From Labrys miyagiensis (GTDB taxonomy: Bacteria > Pseudomonadota > Alphaproteobacteria > Rhizobiales > Labraceae): 64,000 nucleotides of DNA. This document shows, piece after piece, positions 45,319 to 53,212 of this stretch. A program made the position numbers and the translations under genes. Position 1 is the first letter of the stretch, and each line of letters starts with the position of its first letter. The stretch covers positions 186,001 to 250,000 of the forward strand of contig NZ_BSPC01000054.1 in assembly GCF_030160835.1 (NCBI RefSeq), written 5' to 3'. The notes under the pieces were generated by a model, which saw only the letters and a program-made list of their open reading frames with translations, had not been told where the DNA came from and did no database searches.

Positions 45319-45624
45319 ATGATCTATCAATTGACTGTGCCTGCCGCTGTGAAGGGCGTCGATGAAATCCGAGTGCTGGAATGGCATGGCGACGTGGGCC
45401 GCAGCTTCGCCCAGGGCGAGTTGATCGTCGAACTCGAGACCCATAAGGCCGTGGTCGAGGTTCGAGCGGGGCAGCCAGGCGTGCTGCGTCGTGTGCTTGC
45501 CGAGGCTGGGGACTGGAAGGAAATTGGCCTCGCGCTGGCCGTATTCAGCGACACGGCAGACGAGCCGACGCCAGCCGACGATAAAGATCTCGCCGAATTG
45601 GCTGTGGATTTCGAGGTGACCTGA
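45319..45624 (+). CDS. Free-standing lipoyl-domain protein
   Basis: A 101-residue protein consisting of one biotinyl/lipoyl-type domain. The hairpin ELETHKAVVEV carries the lipoylation lysine (Lys43), and the half-repeat VLRRVLAEAGDWKEIGLALAVF completes the barrel. A short acidic tail follows. In normal 2-oxoacid dehydrogenases this domain is the N-terminus of E2, joined to a subunit-binding domain and a catalytic acyltransferase of over 200 residues. Here the gene stops after the lipoyl domain, so it is a diffusible swinging-arm carrier for the E1 encoded upstream. Where it delivers its acyl group is the open question of this operon. Confidence 0.85.
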   Translation: MIYQLTVPAAVKGVDEIRVLEWHGDVGRSFAQGELIVELETHKAVVEVRAGQPGVLRRVLAEAGDWKEIGLALAVFSDTADEPTPADDKDLAELAVDFEVT

Positions 45625-45959
45625 TAGAGCGCTTTCTTCGCCTCGCGCGCGGTGGATGGCTGGTGGGCTTGCAAGAAGAGCTAACAGATCTTCGGCGATG
45701 ACGCGTAAACGCGCTTTGCCCTGCTGCGAGGCGGCCCAGTCTAAGCTATGCAACGAAACTCACAGGTGGGACCAATACCACGCGCAACGAACCTTCCAAT
45801 GGACGATTGCGTGTGGGGTCACACTATTTTTCGTGCGGCGGGCAAGAATATAGTGAAATCCGAGATTTCGTGTCTGTTCAATTGTAATATCCAGAGATTT
45901 TATTAATACTATCGATATTCTTATCTAGAAGCTAGGCATCTTTGAAACCGGAGATCTGT
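45625..45959. other. 335-base spacer before the PQQ dehydrogenase gene
   Basis: No gene is seen. The right half is AT-rich (for example TATTAATACTATCGATATTC near 45901) and probably contains the promoter of the dehydrogenase gene. A fragment ACGCGTAAACGCGCTTTGCCCTG near 45701 resembles part of the 105-base repeat core and may be a relic. Confidence 0.5.
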
Positions 45960-48344
45960 ATGCATTGGCTCGGTAAGGCACTGTTTCTACTTACTATTAT
46001 TTGCGTTGCTATTCTCGGCCTGATCCTGGCCGCGGGAGGCGTGTGGTTGCTGGCAATCGGGGGGTCGCCCTACTATGTCGTCGCTGGCCCGCTCCTGCTC
46101 GTTTCGTCCTTCTTGATGGCACGTCGTAGTGGCTGGGCACTGTGGATGTATGCCATCCTGCTGCTCGGCACCTTGGTCTGGGCTGTTTGGGAAGTCGGCT
46201 TTGACTTCTGGGCGCTTGTGCCGCGCGGGGATATCTTCGTACTTCTCGGTCTCTGGCTCTTGCTGCCCTTCATGGTGAGGAAGCTGAACGCCGGCTCCTT
46301 GTCTTCAAATGCTGCGAAGACAGCACCGCTTGTTCTGGCTCTTCTAGCAAGCTTCGGCGTACTCCTGGCTTCCTTGCTCAAGGACCCCCACGAAATCGCA
46401 GGTGTACTTCCGCCGACAGATCCATCCAACCCGCAAGCCGCCGACTCACGCGAAATGCCTGACGCCGACTGGCGATCCTATGGACGCACACAATTTGGCA
46501 ATCGTTTCTCGCCGCTGGCCGATATCACGCCAAAGAATGTCGCGAACCTGAAAGTGGCGTGGACCTTTCGCACCGGCGATCTCAAGGGCCCGGATGATCC
46601 CTCCGAGACGACCGACGAAGTCACCCCCATCAAGATCAACGATACGCTTTTTCTGTGCTCGCCCCACCAGATCGCCTTTGCGCTCAATGCCGCAAATGGC
46701 GCGCTCAAGTGGAAGTTCGACCCCAAGATCGTCTTCAATCGAGCCTTCCAGCACATGACCTGCCGCGGTGTATCCTATTTCGAGACACCTCCGGGAGGGG
46801 TACGGCCGGATGGCTCCGCGGGCTCGGTCGACTGCCCCGCTCGTATATTCCTGCCGACCAATGACGGACGCTTGTTCGCACTGGATGCTTCCAGCGGTAC
46901 TCCGTGCCAGGGTTTCGGCAACAATGGTGTCATCAATCTCAAGGAGGGCATGAGTGTTACAACCAATGGCTTCTATGAAGCAACGTCGCCGCCAGTCGTA
47001 ACCTCAAAGGCGGTTATCGTCGCCGGTGCCGTGATAGACAACTATTCCACCAAGGAGCCTTCCGGTGTAATCCGCGCCTTCGACGTATACACGGGCCGGC
47101 TGCTCTGGGCCTTCGATCCGGGTAATCCCGATCCCAATGAACCGGCGTCGGACACACATCAATACGTCGCCAATTCCCCAAACTCCTGGACTATCTCCGC
47201 CTATGACGCGAAGTTGGGCCTAATCTACATCCCGACCGGCGTGCAGACTCCCGATAGCTGGGGTGGCAATCGCACGCCGGATGCCGAGCGCTATTCGAGT
47301 TCGCTGCTGGCGCTCCATGCGGATACCGGAAAACTGGCGTGGTCCTACCAAACCGTCCATCATGATTTGTGGGACCTGGATCTGCCGGCCCAGCCAAGCC
47401 TCGTCGACATCAAGCGGCCCGATGGCGGTGTCGTGCCGGCGATCTATGCCCCGGCGAAGACAGGTGACATCTTCGTGCTCGATCGGCGCGACGGCAAGCC
47501 AATCATTCCAGCTCCGGAATTGGCGGCACCGCAGGGCCCGGCGCCCGGCGACCATACCTCGCCCACGCAACCTGCCTCAGAACTTACCTTCCGGCCCAAA
47601 GCGAAACTGACGGGTGCCGATATGTGGGGTATCAGCGTCGTGGATCAGCTTGCCTGCAGGATCATCTTTCATCGATTGCGTTATGACGGCCCCTTCACGC
47701 CGCCGTCCCTGCAAGGCTCCCTGGTATTCCCCGGTAGCCTTGGTATCTTCGAGTGGGGCGGCCTGGCTGTCGACCCGACCCGCCAGATTGCGATAGCCAA
47801 TCCGATCTCTGTTGCCTTCGTTTCGCGCCTCATTCCGCGAAGTGAAAGCAATCCAGACAAGCCCAGACCGGGTGATTTACCCGGCTCGGAGATTGGCATT
47901 GAACCACAGTTTGGCGTTCCCTTTGGCCTGAAGCTCGGCCCGCTGCTATCTCCGCTGGGTCTACCATGCAATCAGCCGCCCTGGGGGTTCGTTGCCGGCA
48001 TTGACCTGCGGACCAATAAAATCGCCTGGAAGCTCCGCAACGGCACGGTCCGGGACAGCACAAGGTTCCCCCTGCCATTCAAGCTGGGGGTGCCGGCACT
48101 CGGGGGACCGATCGTCACCGGGGGTGGCGTTGCCTTTATGACCGGAACCATGGACGCCTATATTCGAGCTTACGACGTCAGCACCGGCGAGAAAATCTGG
48201 GAAGATCGGCTACCTGCTGGCGGTCAATCCACACCCATGACCTACAAGGCGAACGGCAAGCAGTTCGTCGTCACGGCAGCGGGCGGCCACGGTTCCTTCG
48301 GCACCAAGATCGGCGACTACGTCATTGCGTATAGCTTGCCTTGA
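45960..48344 (+). CDS. Membrane-bound PQQ-dependent dehydrogenase (glucose/quinate dehydrogenase family)
   Basis: A 794-residue quinoprotein. The first 150 residues hold about five hydrophobic helices, as in membrane glucose dehydrogenase. The rest is a periplasmic eight-bladed propeller with repeated tryptophan-docking motifs (DADWRSYGRTQFGNRFSPL, VAWTFRTGDLKGPDD, ALKWKFDPK, KLAWSYQTVHHDLWDLDLP, NKIAWKLRNGT). Such enzymes oxidise aldoses or cyclic polyols in the periplasm and pass electrons to ubiquinone. Glucose dehydrogenase and quinate dehydrogenase are both possible, so no symbol is assigned. The ATG at 45960 has GGAG six bases upstream; a TTG at 45942 is less likely. No PQQ synthesis genes are present in the window. 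Confidence 0.88.
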   Translation: MHWLGKALFLLTIICVAILGLILAAGGVWLLAIGGSPYYVVAGPLLLVSSFLMARRSGWALWMYAILLLGTLVWAVWEVGFDFWALVPRGDIFVLLGLWLLLPFMVRKLNAGSLSSNAAKTAPLVLALLASFGVLLASLLKDPHEIAGVLPPTDPSNPQAADSREMPDADWRSYGRTQFGNRFSPLADITPKNVANLKVAWTFRTGDLKGPDDPSETTDEVTPIKINDTLFLCSPHQIAFALNAANGALKWKFDPKIVFNRAFQHMTCRGVSYFETPPGGVRPDGSAGSVDCPARIFLPTNDGRLFALDASSGTPCQGFGNNGVINLKEGMSVTTNGFYEATSPPVVTSKAVIVAGAVIDNYSTKEPSGVIRAFDVYTGRLLWAFDPGNPDPNEPASDTHQYVANSPNSWTISAYDAKLGLIYIPTGVQTPDSWGGNRTPDAERYSSSLLALHADTGKLAWSYQTVHHDLWDLDLPAQPSLVDIKRPDGGVVPAIYAPAKTGDIFVLDRRDGKPIIPAPELAAPQGPAPGDHTSPTQPASELTFRPKAKLTGADMWGISVVDQLACRIIFHRLRYDGPFTPPSLQGSLVFPGSLGIFEWGGLAVDPTRQIAIANPISVAFVSRLIPRSESNPDKPRPGDLPGSEIGIEPQFGVPFGLKLGPLLSPLGLPCNQPPWGFVAGIDLRTNKIAWKLRNGTVRDSTRFPLPFKLGVPALGGPIVTGGGVAFMTGTMDAYIRAYDVSTGEKIWEDRLPAGGQSTPMTYKANGKQFVVTAAGGHGSFGTKIGDYVIAYSLP

Positions 48345-48799
48345 GGGAGCCTCTCCGTGCGCTTCATTGATCCAGAGCCAACGGCGGAGGCGACCGCGTC
48401 GAGCCGAGGCCGCTATGCCGAGGCGGCCTCGGAGTGTTTTGAAGCTTGTCATCGGGAGGCAGTCCAGTTCTTCCGGTCAGCAGCGAAGAAACATATGGAT
48501 TATTTAGTTTCCTTGTATGAATTCAGCACCATCAAGCATGATCTTATAATATATAGTAAGAAAATTAATTGAAAATCAAATATTATATTCATAAGAGACG
48601 TTACGACATCAATATTACTGTCGCTACGCCACCTCATCTGGATAACGCAACCTCATATCTGAAGTAGGCGTACCTTCAAGATTGCGATTTCCTGTGAACA
48701 TTTGCCCTCAATATTGTCCTGGAAAACATCCACAATAATGACTTATCTTTTTTTTGATGATATCGCACTCTATCGAGGAAGTTTGTTTGGGCTCCCAAG
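48345..48799. other. AT-rich 455-base spacer with a terminator-like hairpin
   Basis: A perfect 10-base stem CCGAGGCCGC / GCGGCCTCGG (48404-48413 and 48423-48432) with AGTGTTTT after it lies 60 bases beyond the dehydrogenase stop and could end its transcript. A possible small frame from a GTG at 48357 (71 codons) runs through the hairpin and is not trusted. From about 48540 to 48790 the DNA is strongly AT-rich and probably carries the promoter for the gene at 48800. Confidence 0.45.
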
Positions 48800-49162
48800 A
48801 TGATTTTAGAATTCAGATTGCCAAAGATCAGCCCGCACATGTCGGGCGCAACCGTAGAATTTCTTCACTCGCAGGCAGCCGCCCTGAAGGCCGGCGCCAA
48901 AGTTCTGGATATCAGTGTCGATCTTGGCGGCGCGTTTACCCAGGATTGTCCACCCGTTTCTTACTATCGCTTTGTAATGCGTGAGCCCGCATTTTTGCGG
49001 GAGATCAAGGCGACTCCCGGTCAGCTTTATGCCGTCGATGAGTTGTTGGCGATATTCAGCACCGAACCGGAGGAAAGTCTGGATCAGTCACCGGCGCGAG
49101 GCGTACGGGTGACGGTGGCTGGTATTATGCATTATCCTGGCATGTGGTCGAGCGGCACGTGA
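48800..49162 (+). CDS. Lipoyl-like domain protein lacking the lipoylation lysine
   Basis: A 120-residue protein. By eye it follows the pattern of the lipoyl protein at 45319: MILEFRLPKISPHMSG opens like MIYQLTVPAAVKGVDE, and PAFLREIKATPGQLYAVDELLAIFS matches PGVLRRVLAEAGDWKEIGLALAVFS. At the hairpin where the lipoyl lysine should be it instead has a longer loop, VDLGGAFTQDCPPVSY, with no lysine. It may therefore be a scaffold or a decoy of the carrier; the loop does contain one cysteine. Its stop overlaps the next start (TGATG), so the two are coupled. Confidence 0.65.
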   Translation: MILEFRLPKISPHMSGATVEFLHSQAAALKAGAKVLDISVDLGGAFTQDCPPVSYYRFVMREPAFLREIKATPGQLYAVDELLAIFSTEPEESLDQSPARGVRVTVAGIMHYPGMWSSGT

Positions 49163-50526
49163 TGAGCAGCCTTGCATTGCATTTGGGTCCGCTGTCTGTG
49201 GACAGCCAGAAGATCCTCCGGTCAGGCGTGCACTGGCTGTGCTCGCAGGGAGAGGAAGTCCGTGCCAATCAAATCATAGGCTTCTGCAATATTTCCTTGC
49301 AGCCGGCCGGCCTAAGGCTGAGCGGCCCGCCTCCGTTTGCGGAGGAGCAGGAACTACAGGTCGCTTTTGCGCCGCGTCTCCCGGGACGAATTTCTATCAA
49401 CTCGGAGCTGCTGCGCGGTGGCTATCTGAGCATGCACAGCGTGGAAACCTGGAACGCCGAGGATATTGTCGCGCATCTGGAAACGGACGTGGAGGTCGAA
49501 CAGGAGGGCGCCGGCAACGTGCGTCTACTGATGCTGGCGGGCCGTCGAATGACAGGCCTCGCCGACCTTCAGCACGCCGGGCTTTTGCCAAGTTGGCACG
49601 GCAGAAGCCGTGGCTGGTGGTGTGACAAAGGCGAAACTCCGATCAGTTTGCTGAGCCTTGGCGTTTGCGACGCCGCCGGTGTCGTTACCGGAGATAAAGG
49701 CGCTTTCCTCGAGACATTTGAGGCAGCCGCGCAGGCCGCGCAGATGGTTTATGTTCCAGACCATCCCATAGCGTATACGACGCAGCTATTGCTCGATCAG
49801 TTGAGCCGAACACCGGCGCAATACAAAGCCATTGCGGCAGACATCCAAGCCGTACTCACCGAAGCATCGACAACTTCCACACCAGACGACTTGGTGTTTG
49901 CGGGCACCTTGTTGCAGGCATTGCAGAGATCTCCGATCACGGATACCTATCCGATTTTTTCAGCATCCGGTTCTGCTCGCCTGGGCCCAGCAAACGCAAT
50001 ACTTCTGTCGCTGGTCGCGGAACCGCAAACAATTCTACGGCATAAGAAACTTGGCTACCATCTCAACATTCTGCGCCACTATCAGGCGGCGGCGGGCCCA
50101 GCCATCCGCGAATGGCTCGGTAGCGCCTTCGAGGCGGTCAAACGATCACTTGATGACATCCGGCGCGACTATGAAAAACTGATTGACACCGTGGCACGCA
50201 TGACCGGCGCGAAGCTCGTGATCATAAATCGCATGTCGACACAGGGGCACGAGGACATCTCAAGCTATGCTCCCTTCGACGCGCCAATGAGCGATACGCT
50301 GGCGAATATCGCCGCGAAGGAAATGAACCTGATGCTGCATGATATCGCCGAAACGCGCGACATCGCCATCATCGATGTCGACGCCATAGCGGCTGAAATT
50401 GGCGGCGCTGAACACCTGCCAGACGCGGTCCATCAGAGCGGTTTGATGCAGGCCATCCTCCGCAATGAAATTCTGCGAGCGCTGGAAGAGATTCGGGCTC
50501 CTCTTTCTTCGGGCGAAGCGGCATAG
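49162..50526 (+). CDS. Protein with lipoyl-like N-terminus and SGNH-like C-terminus (third SGNH-like)
   Basis: A 454-residue protein of no family I recognise with certainty. The first 80 residues contain GVHWLCSQGEEVRANQIIGF, reminiscent of the start of a lipoyl/biotinyl barrel, without a lysine hairpin. The middle (about 80-330) is unassigned. The last 110 residues resemble the SGNH-like proteins at 40650 and 42475: KLVIINRMSTQG, then IAIIDVDAIAAEIGG and PDAVHQSG, which keeps an Asp-x-x-His dyad. The combination suggests a partner that sees the lipoyl carrier and performs acyl or ester chemistry. That role is inference. Confidence 0.6.
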   Translation: MSSLALHLGPLSVDSQKILRSGVHWLCSQGEEVRANQIIGFCNISLQPAGLRLSGPPPFAEEQELQVAFAPRLPGRISINSELLRGGYLSMHSVETWNAEDIVAHLETDVEVEQEGAGNVRLLMLAGRRMTGLADLQHAGLLPSWHGRSRGWWCDKGETPISLLSLGVCDAAGVVTGDKGAFLETFEAAAQAAQMVYVPDHPIAYTTQLLLDQLSRTPAQYKAIAADIQAVLTEASTTSTPDDLVFAGTLLQALQRSPITDTYPIFSASGSARLGPANAILLSLVAEPQTILRHKKLGYHLNILRHYQAAAGPAIREWLGSAFEAVKRSLDDIRRDYEKLIDTVARMTGAKLVIINRMSTQGHEDISSYAPFDAPMSDTLANIAAKEMNLMLHDIAETRDIAIIDVDAIAAEIGGAEHLPDAVHQSGLMQAILRNEILRALEEIRAPLSSGEAA

Positions 50527-50626
50527 GCTGCCTGAGCCCTTCGCCTCAAGCCCCTTTTGTCAGGACTTGCCGAAGGATTGACCGACGGTGGCGTCCGTCT
50601 ATCGATGATGACCTCTCCCGATATGG

Positions 50627-51049
50627 TCAAGGCATGCGGCAAGGGCCACTCACGACGGTTCTGTCGCCTCCTTCCATGGCCAGAATATTCGGGGCGGAAA
50701 AGTCGAACCTGCGAACCAGAAAAATATCGATATCGAGCCAGATCGCGAAAAATCTCTTGAGAATAAGAGCCCTGTATACATCTGAAAATACAGCCAGGCT
50801 CCCATTCCGTTCATTTCGGAATATTTTGTCGGCAGAGAGCAGCAACGATGCATCAACGGTTTTGACGCCGGCTGGTACCTGCAAATCAGCATAAGAGTGT
50901 AATACAACTTCGTACCCAAGGCGGACCCAGGAAATCAAACAAAGCCGCTCAATCGGTCCGAGCACTTCCCCAATCCACAATGTGTGAATAGGGACCACTC
51001 CGTTTTCGCCTGGCTCCCAATGTGCATCATCGACTGACACATGGCTCAC
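50627..51049 (-). pseudogene. Truncated sugar-transferase (Gly_transf_sug-like) N-terminal fragment
   Basis: A 140-codon fragment from a GTG at 51049 with AGGAGAG upstream. It begins like glycosyltransferases with a DXD motif: PIHTLWIGEVLGPIERLC, VYRALILKRFFAIWLDIDIFLV with the Asp-Ile-Asp pair. Such enzymes normally continue for more than 100 further residues, but here the frame ends soon after (GDRTVVSGPC) and no continuing frame is visible on that strand. It is probably the remains of a gene cut at the right border of the atypical region. Confidence 0.65.
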
Positions 51050-51273
51050 ACGCCGCTCTCCTGAATACTGGTTATCTTTCTGCTGCTGATAGCGGTGACC
51101 TTAGGTCATTGGCCTATAAAGTGCATCCAAATTCTGGTGAAAGCCGATTTCATGAGGGTGAGGCTGTTTGATGCGATAATTTAGCGTCGAGGCGACCACG
51201 TCGACTTATGCGAGAACCCTCGGTGTCGCCGTCATCTCTTCCGAGAACCTATCCTTTTTCGTGAGACGCGACA

Positions 51274-52212
51274 TCAATCCCCCATCGGATGCAGGTCGCG
51301 CACCATCGCTTTCATGCGCTCGTCCAGCACATGGGTATAGATCTGCGTCGTGGCGATGTCGGCGTGGCCGAGCATCATCTGGACGGAACGCAGGTCCGCG
51401 CCATTCTGCAGGAGGTGGCTGGCGAAGGCGTGGCGCAGGACGTGGGGACTGATGCGGTCGCCCCTTATGCCGACCGAGGCGCCGAGCGCCTTGAGGTCGC
51501 GGGCGAAATGCTGGCGGGTGAGGTGACCGCTCTCCCCGAAGGAGGGGAAGAGCCAGGGCGAGGCCTGGCCCCGGCCCGCTTCCGCCAGCAGCGCGAGATA
51601 GGCCTGCATCGCCCGGCGCGCCATGTCGGTGAGCGGCACCAGGCGCTCCTTGTTGCCCTTGCCGACCACGCTGAGCATGGCAAGGCCGGGGCGGGCCGCC
51701 GAGCGCTTGAGGCTGACGAGTTCGGAGACGCGCAGGCCCGAGGCATAGAGCGTTTCGAGCAGGGCGCTCATGCGGCCGGCGCGCAGGCGCTCCAGCATGG
51801 GACGCGCGGCGTCCTCGATCCTCTCGCCGGCGGCGGTCAGGAGGCGGTCGACCTCTTCCACGCTCAGGACCTTGGGCAGGGGCCGGCCGCGCTTGGGGCC
51901 GTCGAGCACGCTGGTCGGATCGTCGTCGCGAAAACCCTCGGCATAGAGGAATTTGTGCAGTTGCCGGATGGCCGAAAGATGCCGCGCCAAGGTGGTCGCC
52001 TTGAAGCCGAGGGCGGTGAGGGAGGCGAGGTGGTCACGCGCCTGGTCCGAGGTCGCGGTGGCGATGGCGCCGCCACGGCCGGCAAGGAAGTCGCTGTAGT
52101 CGGTGAGATCGCGCCGATAGGCTTCCAGCGTATTGTCGGCGCCGCCGCGTTCGGCGGACACCATGTCGAGGAAGGCGTTGATCAGCCTGGTATCGCTGGC
52201 GGGCTTGGGCAT
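51274..52212 (-). CDS. xerD: Tyrosine recombinase XerD
   Basis: A 312-residue tyrosine recombinase. The N-terminal SAM-like DNA-binding domain (LINAFLDMVSAERGGADNTLEAYRRDL) precedes the catalytic domain with Arg (YASGLRVSEL), Lys (VVGKGNKERLVP), HVLRHAFASHLL and the nucleophile region LGHADIATTQIYTHV. Length and motif spacing are those of XerD, which with XerC resolves chromosome dimers at dif. In Hyphomicrobiales xerD is commonly found opposite aroK; here five genes lie between them. It is a housekeeping gene and no evidence links it to the neighbouring atypical region as an integrase. Confidence 0.88.
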   Translation of the reverse strand: MPKPASDTRLINAFLDMVSAERGGADNTLEAYRRDLTDYSDFLAGRGGAIATATSDQARDHLASLTALGFKATTLARHLSAIRQLHKFLYAEGFRDDDPTSVLDGPKRGRPLPKVLSVEEVDRLLTAAGERIEDAARPMLERLRAGRMSALLETLYASGLRVSELVSLKRSAARPGLAMLSVVGKGNKERLVPLTDMARRAMQAYLALLAEAGRGQASPWLFPSFGESGHLTRQHFARDLKALGASVGIRGDRISPHVLRHAFASHLLQNGADLRSVQMMLGHADIATTQIYTHVLDERMKAMVRDLHPMGD

Positions 52213-52252
52213 TGCGATACCCTAGCCCGCCGCGGTTAACAGGCTGAAAAGA

Positions 52253-52963
52253 TCAGTTCAGGCCGAGAGCGGCGCGAAGCTCCGCCTTGGCAGGCTCGAA
52301 CTCGGCCTTGAAATCGTCCTGGCGCATGATCGTCTCAGCGATCACCGTGCCAGAGATACGGCCCATCTCGATGTCGGAGGGATAGTGGATGCCCACCACC
52401 AGGCGGCTATGGCCGTAGTCCCAGGCGCGGGCCATGATCTCGGCCCGCTTCTCCGGCACCATGTTGGCGAGCACGATGCCCTCCAGCGTGCCGAGCGTGG
52501 TGTGACCGGAGGGATAGGAGCCGGACTTGCTGGGCTCGACCGCCGGGCGCACGAGATCGCTGACCAGATGCGGACGCAGGCGACCAAGGGTCTTCTTGGC
52601 GGGATCCACCACGGCGGCTTCCGTCTCAATGATGCGGTCGAAGAAAGCCGCGAATTTCGGCAGCTTGGCCTTGTCGAATTTAGCGCCGAACAGCTCGCCG
52701 CCGAAGCGCCAGACGGTCTCCTCGTCATCGGCCTGGGCGTGCTTCAGCTCTTCGGGCGTGCGCTCGACCTGCAGCGCCAGCACCGCGGCGATCTCGCTCT
52801 TGGTCTGCATCGAATCGGCGGCCGGCGGGGGCGGCAGCAGAATGGTGAGATTGACCACCTTGGCGTCGGTGAAGGGCTTGGCCTCGTCGGCGATAGCCGG
52901 GGAAAGGCCTGCAAGGGCCAGCATGGCAGCGAGAGCAATGATCTTGCGCAAGGGAGCACCCAT
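52253..52963 (-). CDS. PAP2-family acid phosphatase (class A-like)
   Basis: A 236-residue secreted phosphatase. A Sec signal peptide (KIIALAAMLALAGLSPAIAD) is followed by the three PAP2 motifs: KKTLGRLRP, SYPSGHTT and SRLVVGIHYPSD. These are the phosphate-binding and catalytic residues (histidines in PSGH and SRxxxxxHxxxD). The arrangement fits class A non-specific acid phosphatases of the periplasm. It lies 40 bases after the xerD start, on the same strand, and is divergent from the alcohol dehydrogenase gene with a 249-base gap. Confidence 0.88.
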   Translation of the reverse strand: MGAPLRKIIALAAMLALAGLSPAIADEAKPFTDAKVVNLTILLPPPPAADSMQTKSEIAAVLALQVERTPEELKHAQADDEETVWRFGGELFGAKFDKAKLPKFAAFFDRIIETEAAVVDPAKKTLGRLRPHLVSDLVRPAVEPSKSGSYPSGHTTLGTLEGIVLANMVPEKRAEIMARAWDYGHSRLVVGIHYPSDIEMGRISGTVIAETIMRQDDFKAEFEPAKAELRAALGLN

Positions 52964-53212
52964 TGGTTGCGGAACTCGCGCCAGATGCCACCCTGGGGTG
53001 ACGGGCCGATGACAGATGCGGCGGGGACAGCAAAACCTGGTCGCGGAAGCGCGCCCGGCCGGTATCCTTTACCTGGACAACTTTGTGCTCGCGTGGTTCG
53101 ATCCTGGCCATCCACGCGGCATCGACACTTTGCGCGAACGCCACTTCTGATAGCGCGACATTCGACGATCTCGGTCGGCACCTGATCACAACACCAATTA
53201 TGGGAGGCTCCA

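Noticed and set aside
48357-48572. Possible 71-residue protein after the PQQ dehydrogenase gene
   Set aside because: It passes through a perfect 10-base hairpin followed by T residues and ends in AT-rich DNA. A weak phasin-like look is not enough to call it.
51274-52212. XerD as the integrase of a genomic island at 38783-51049
   Set aside because: Length and motifs are those of the housekeeping recombinase, and no attachment-site repeats were found at the block edges.
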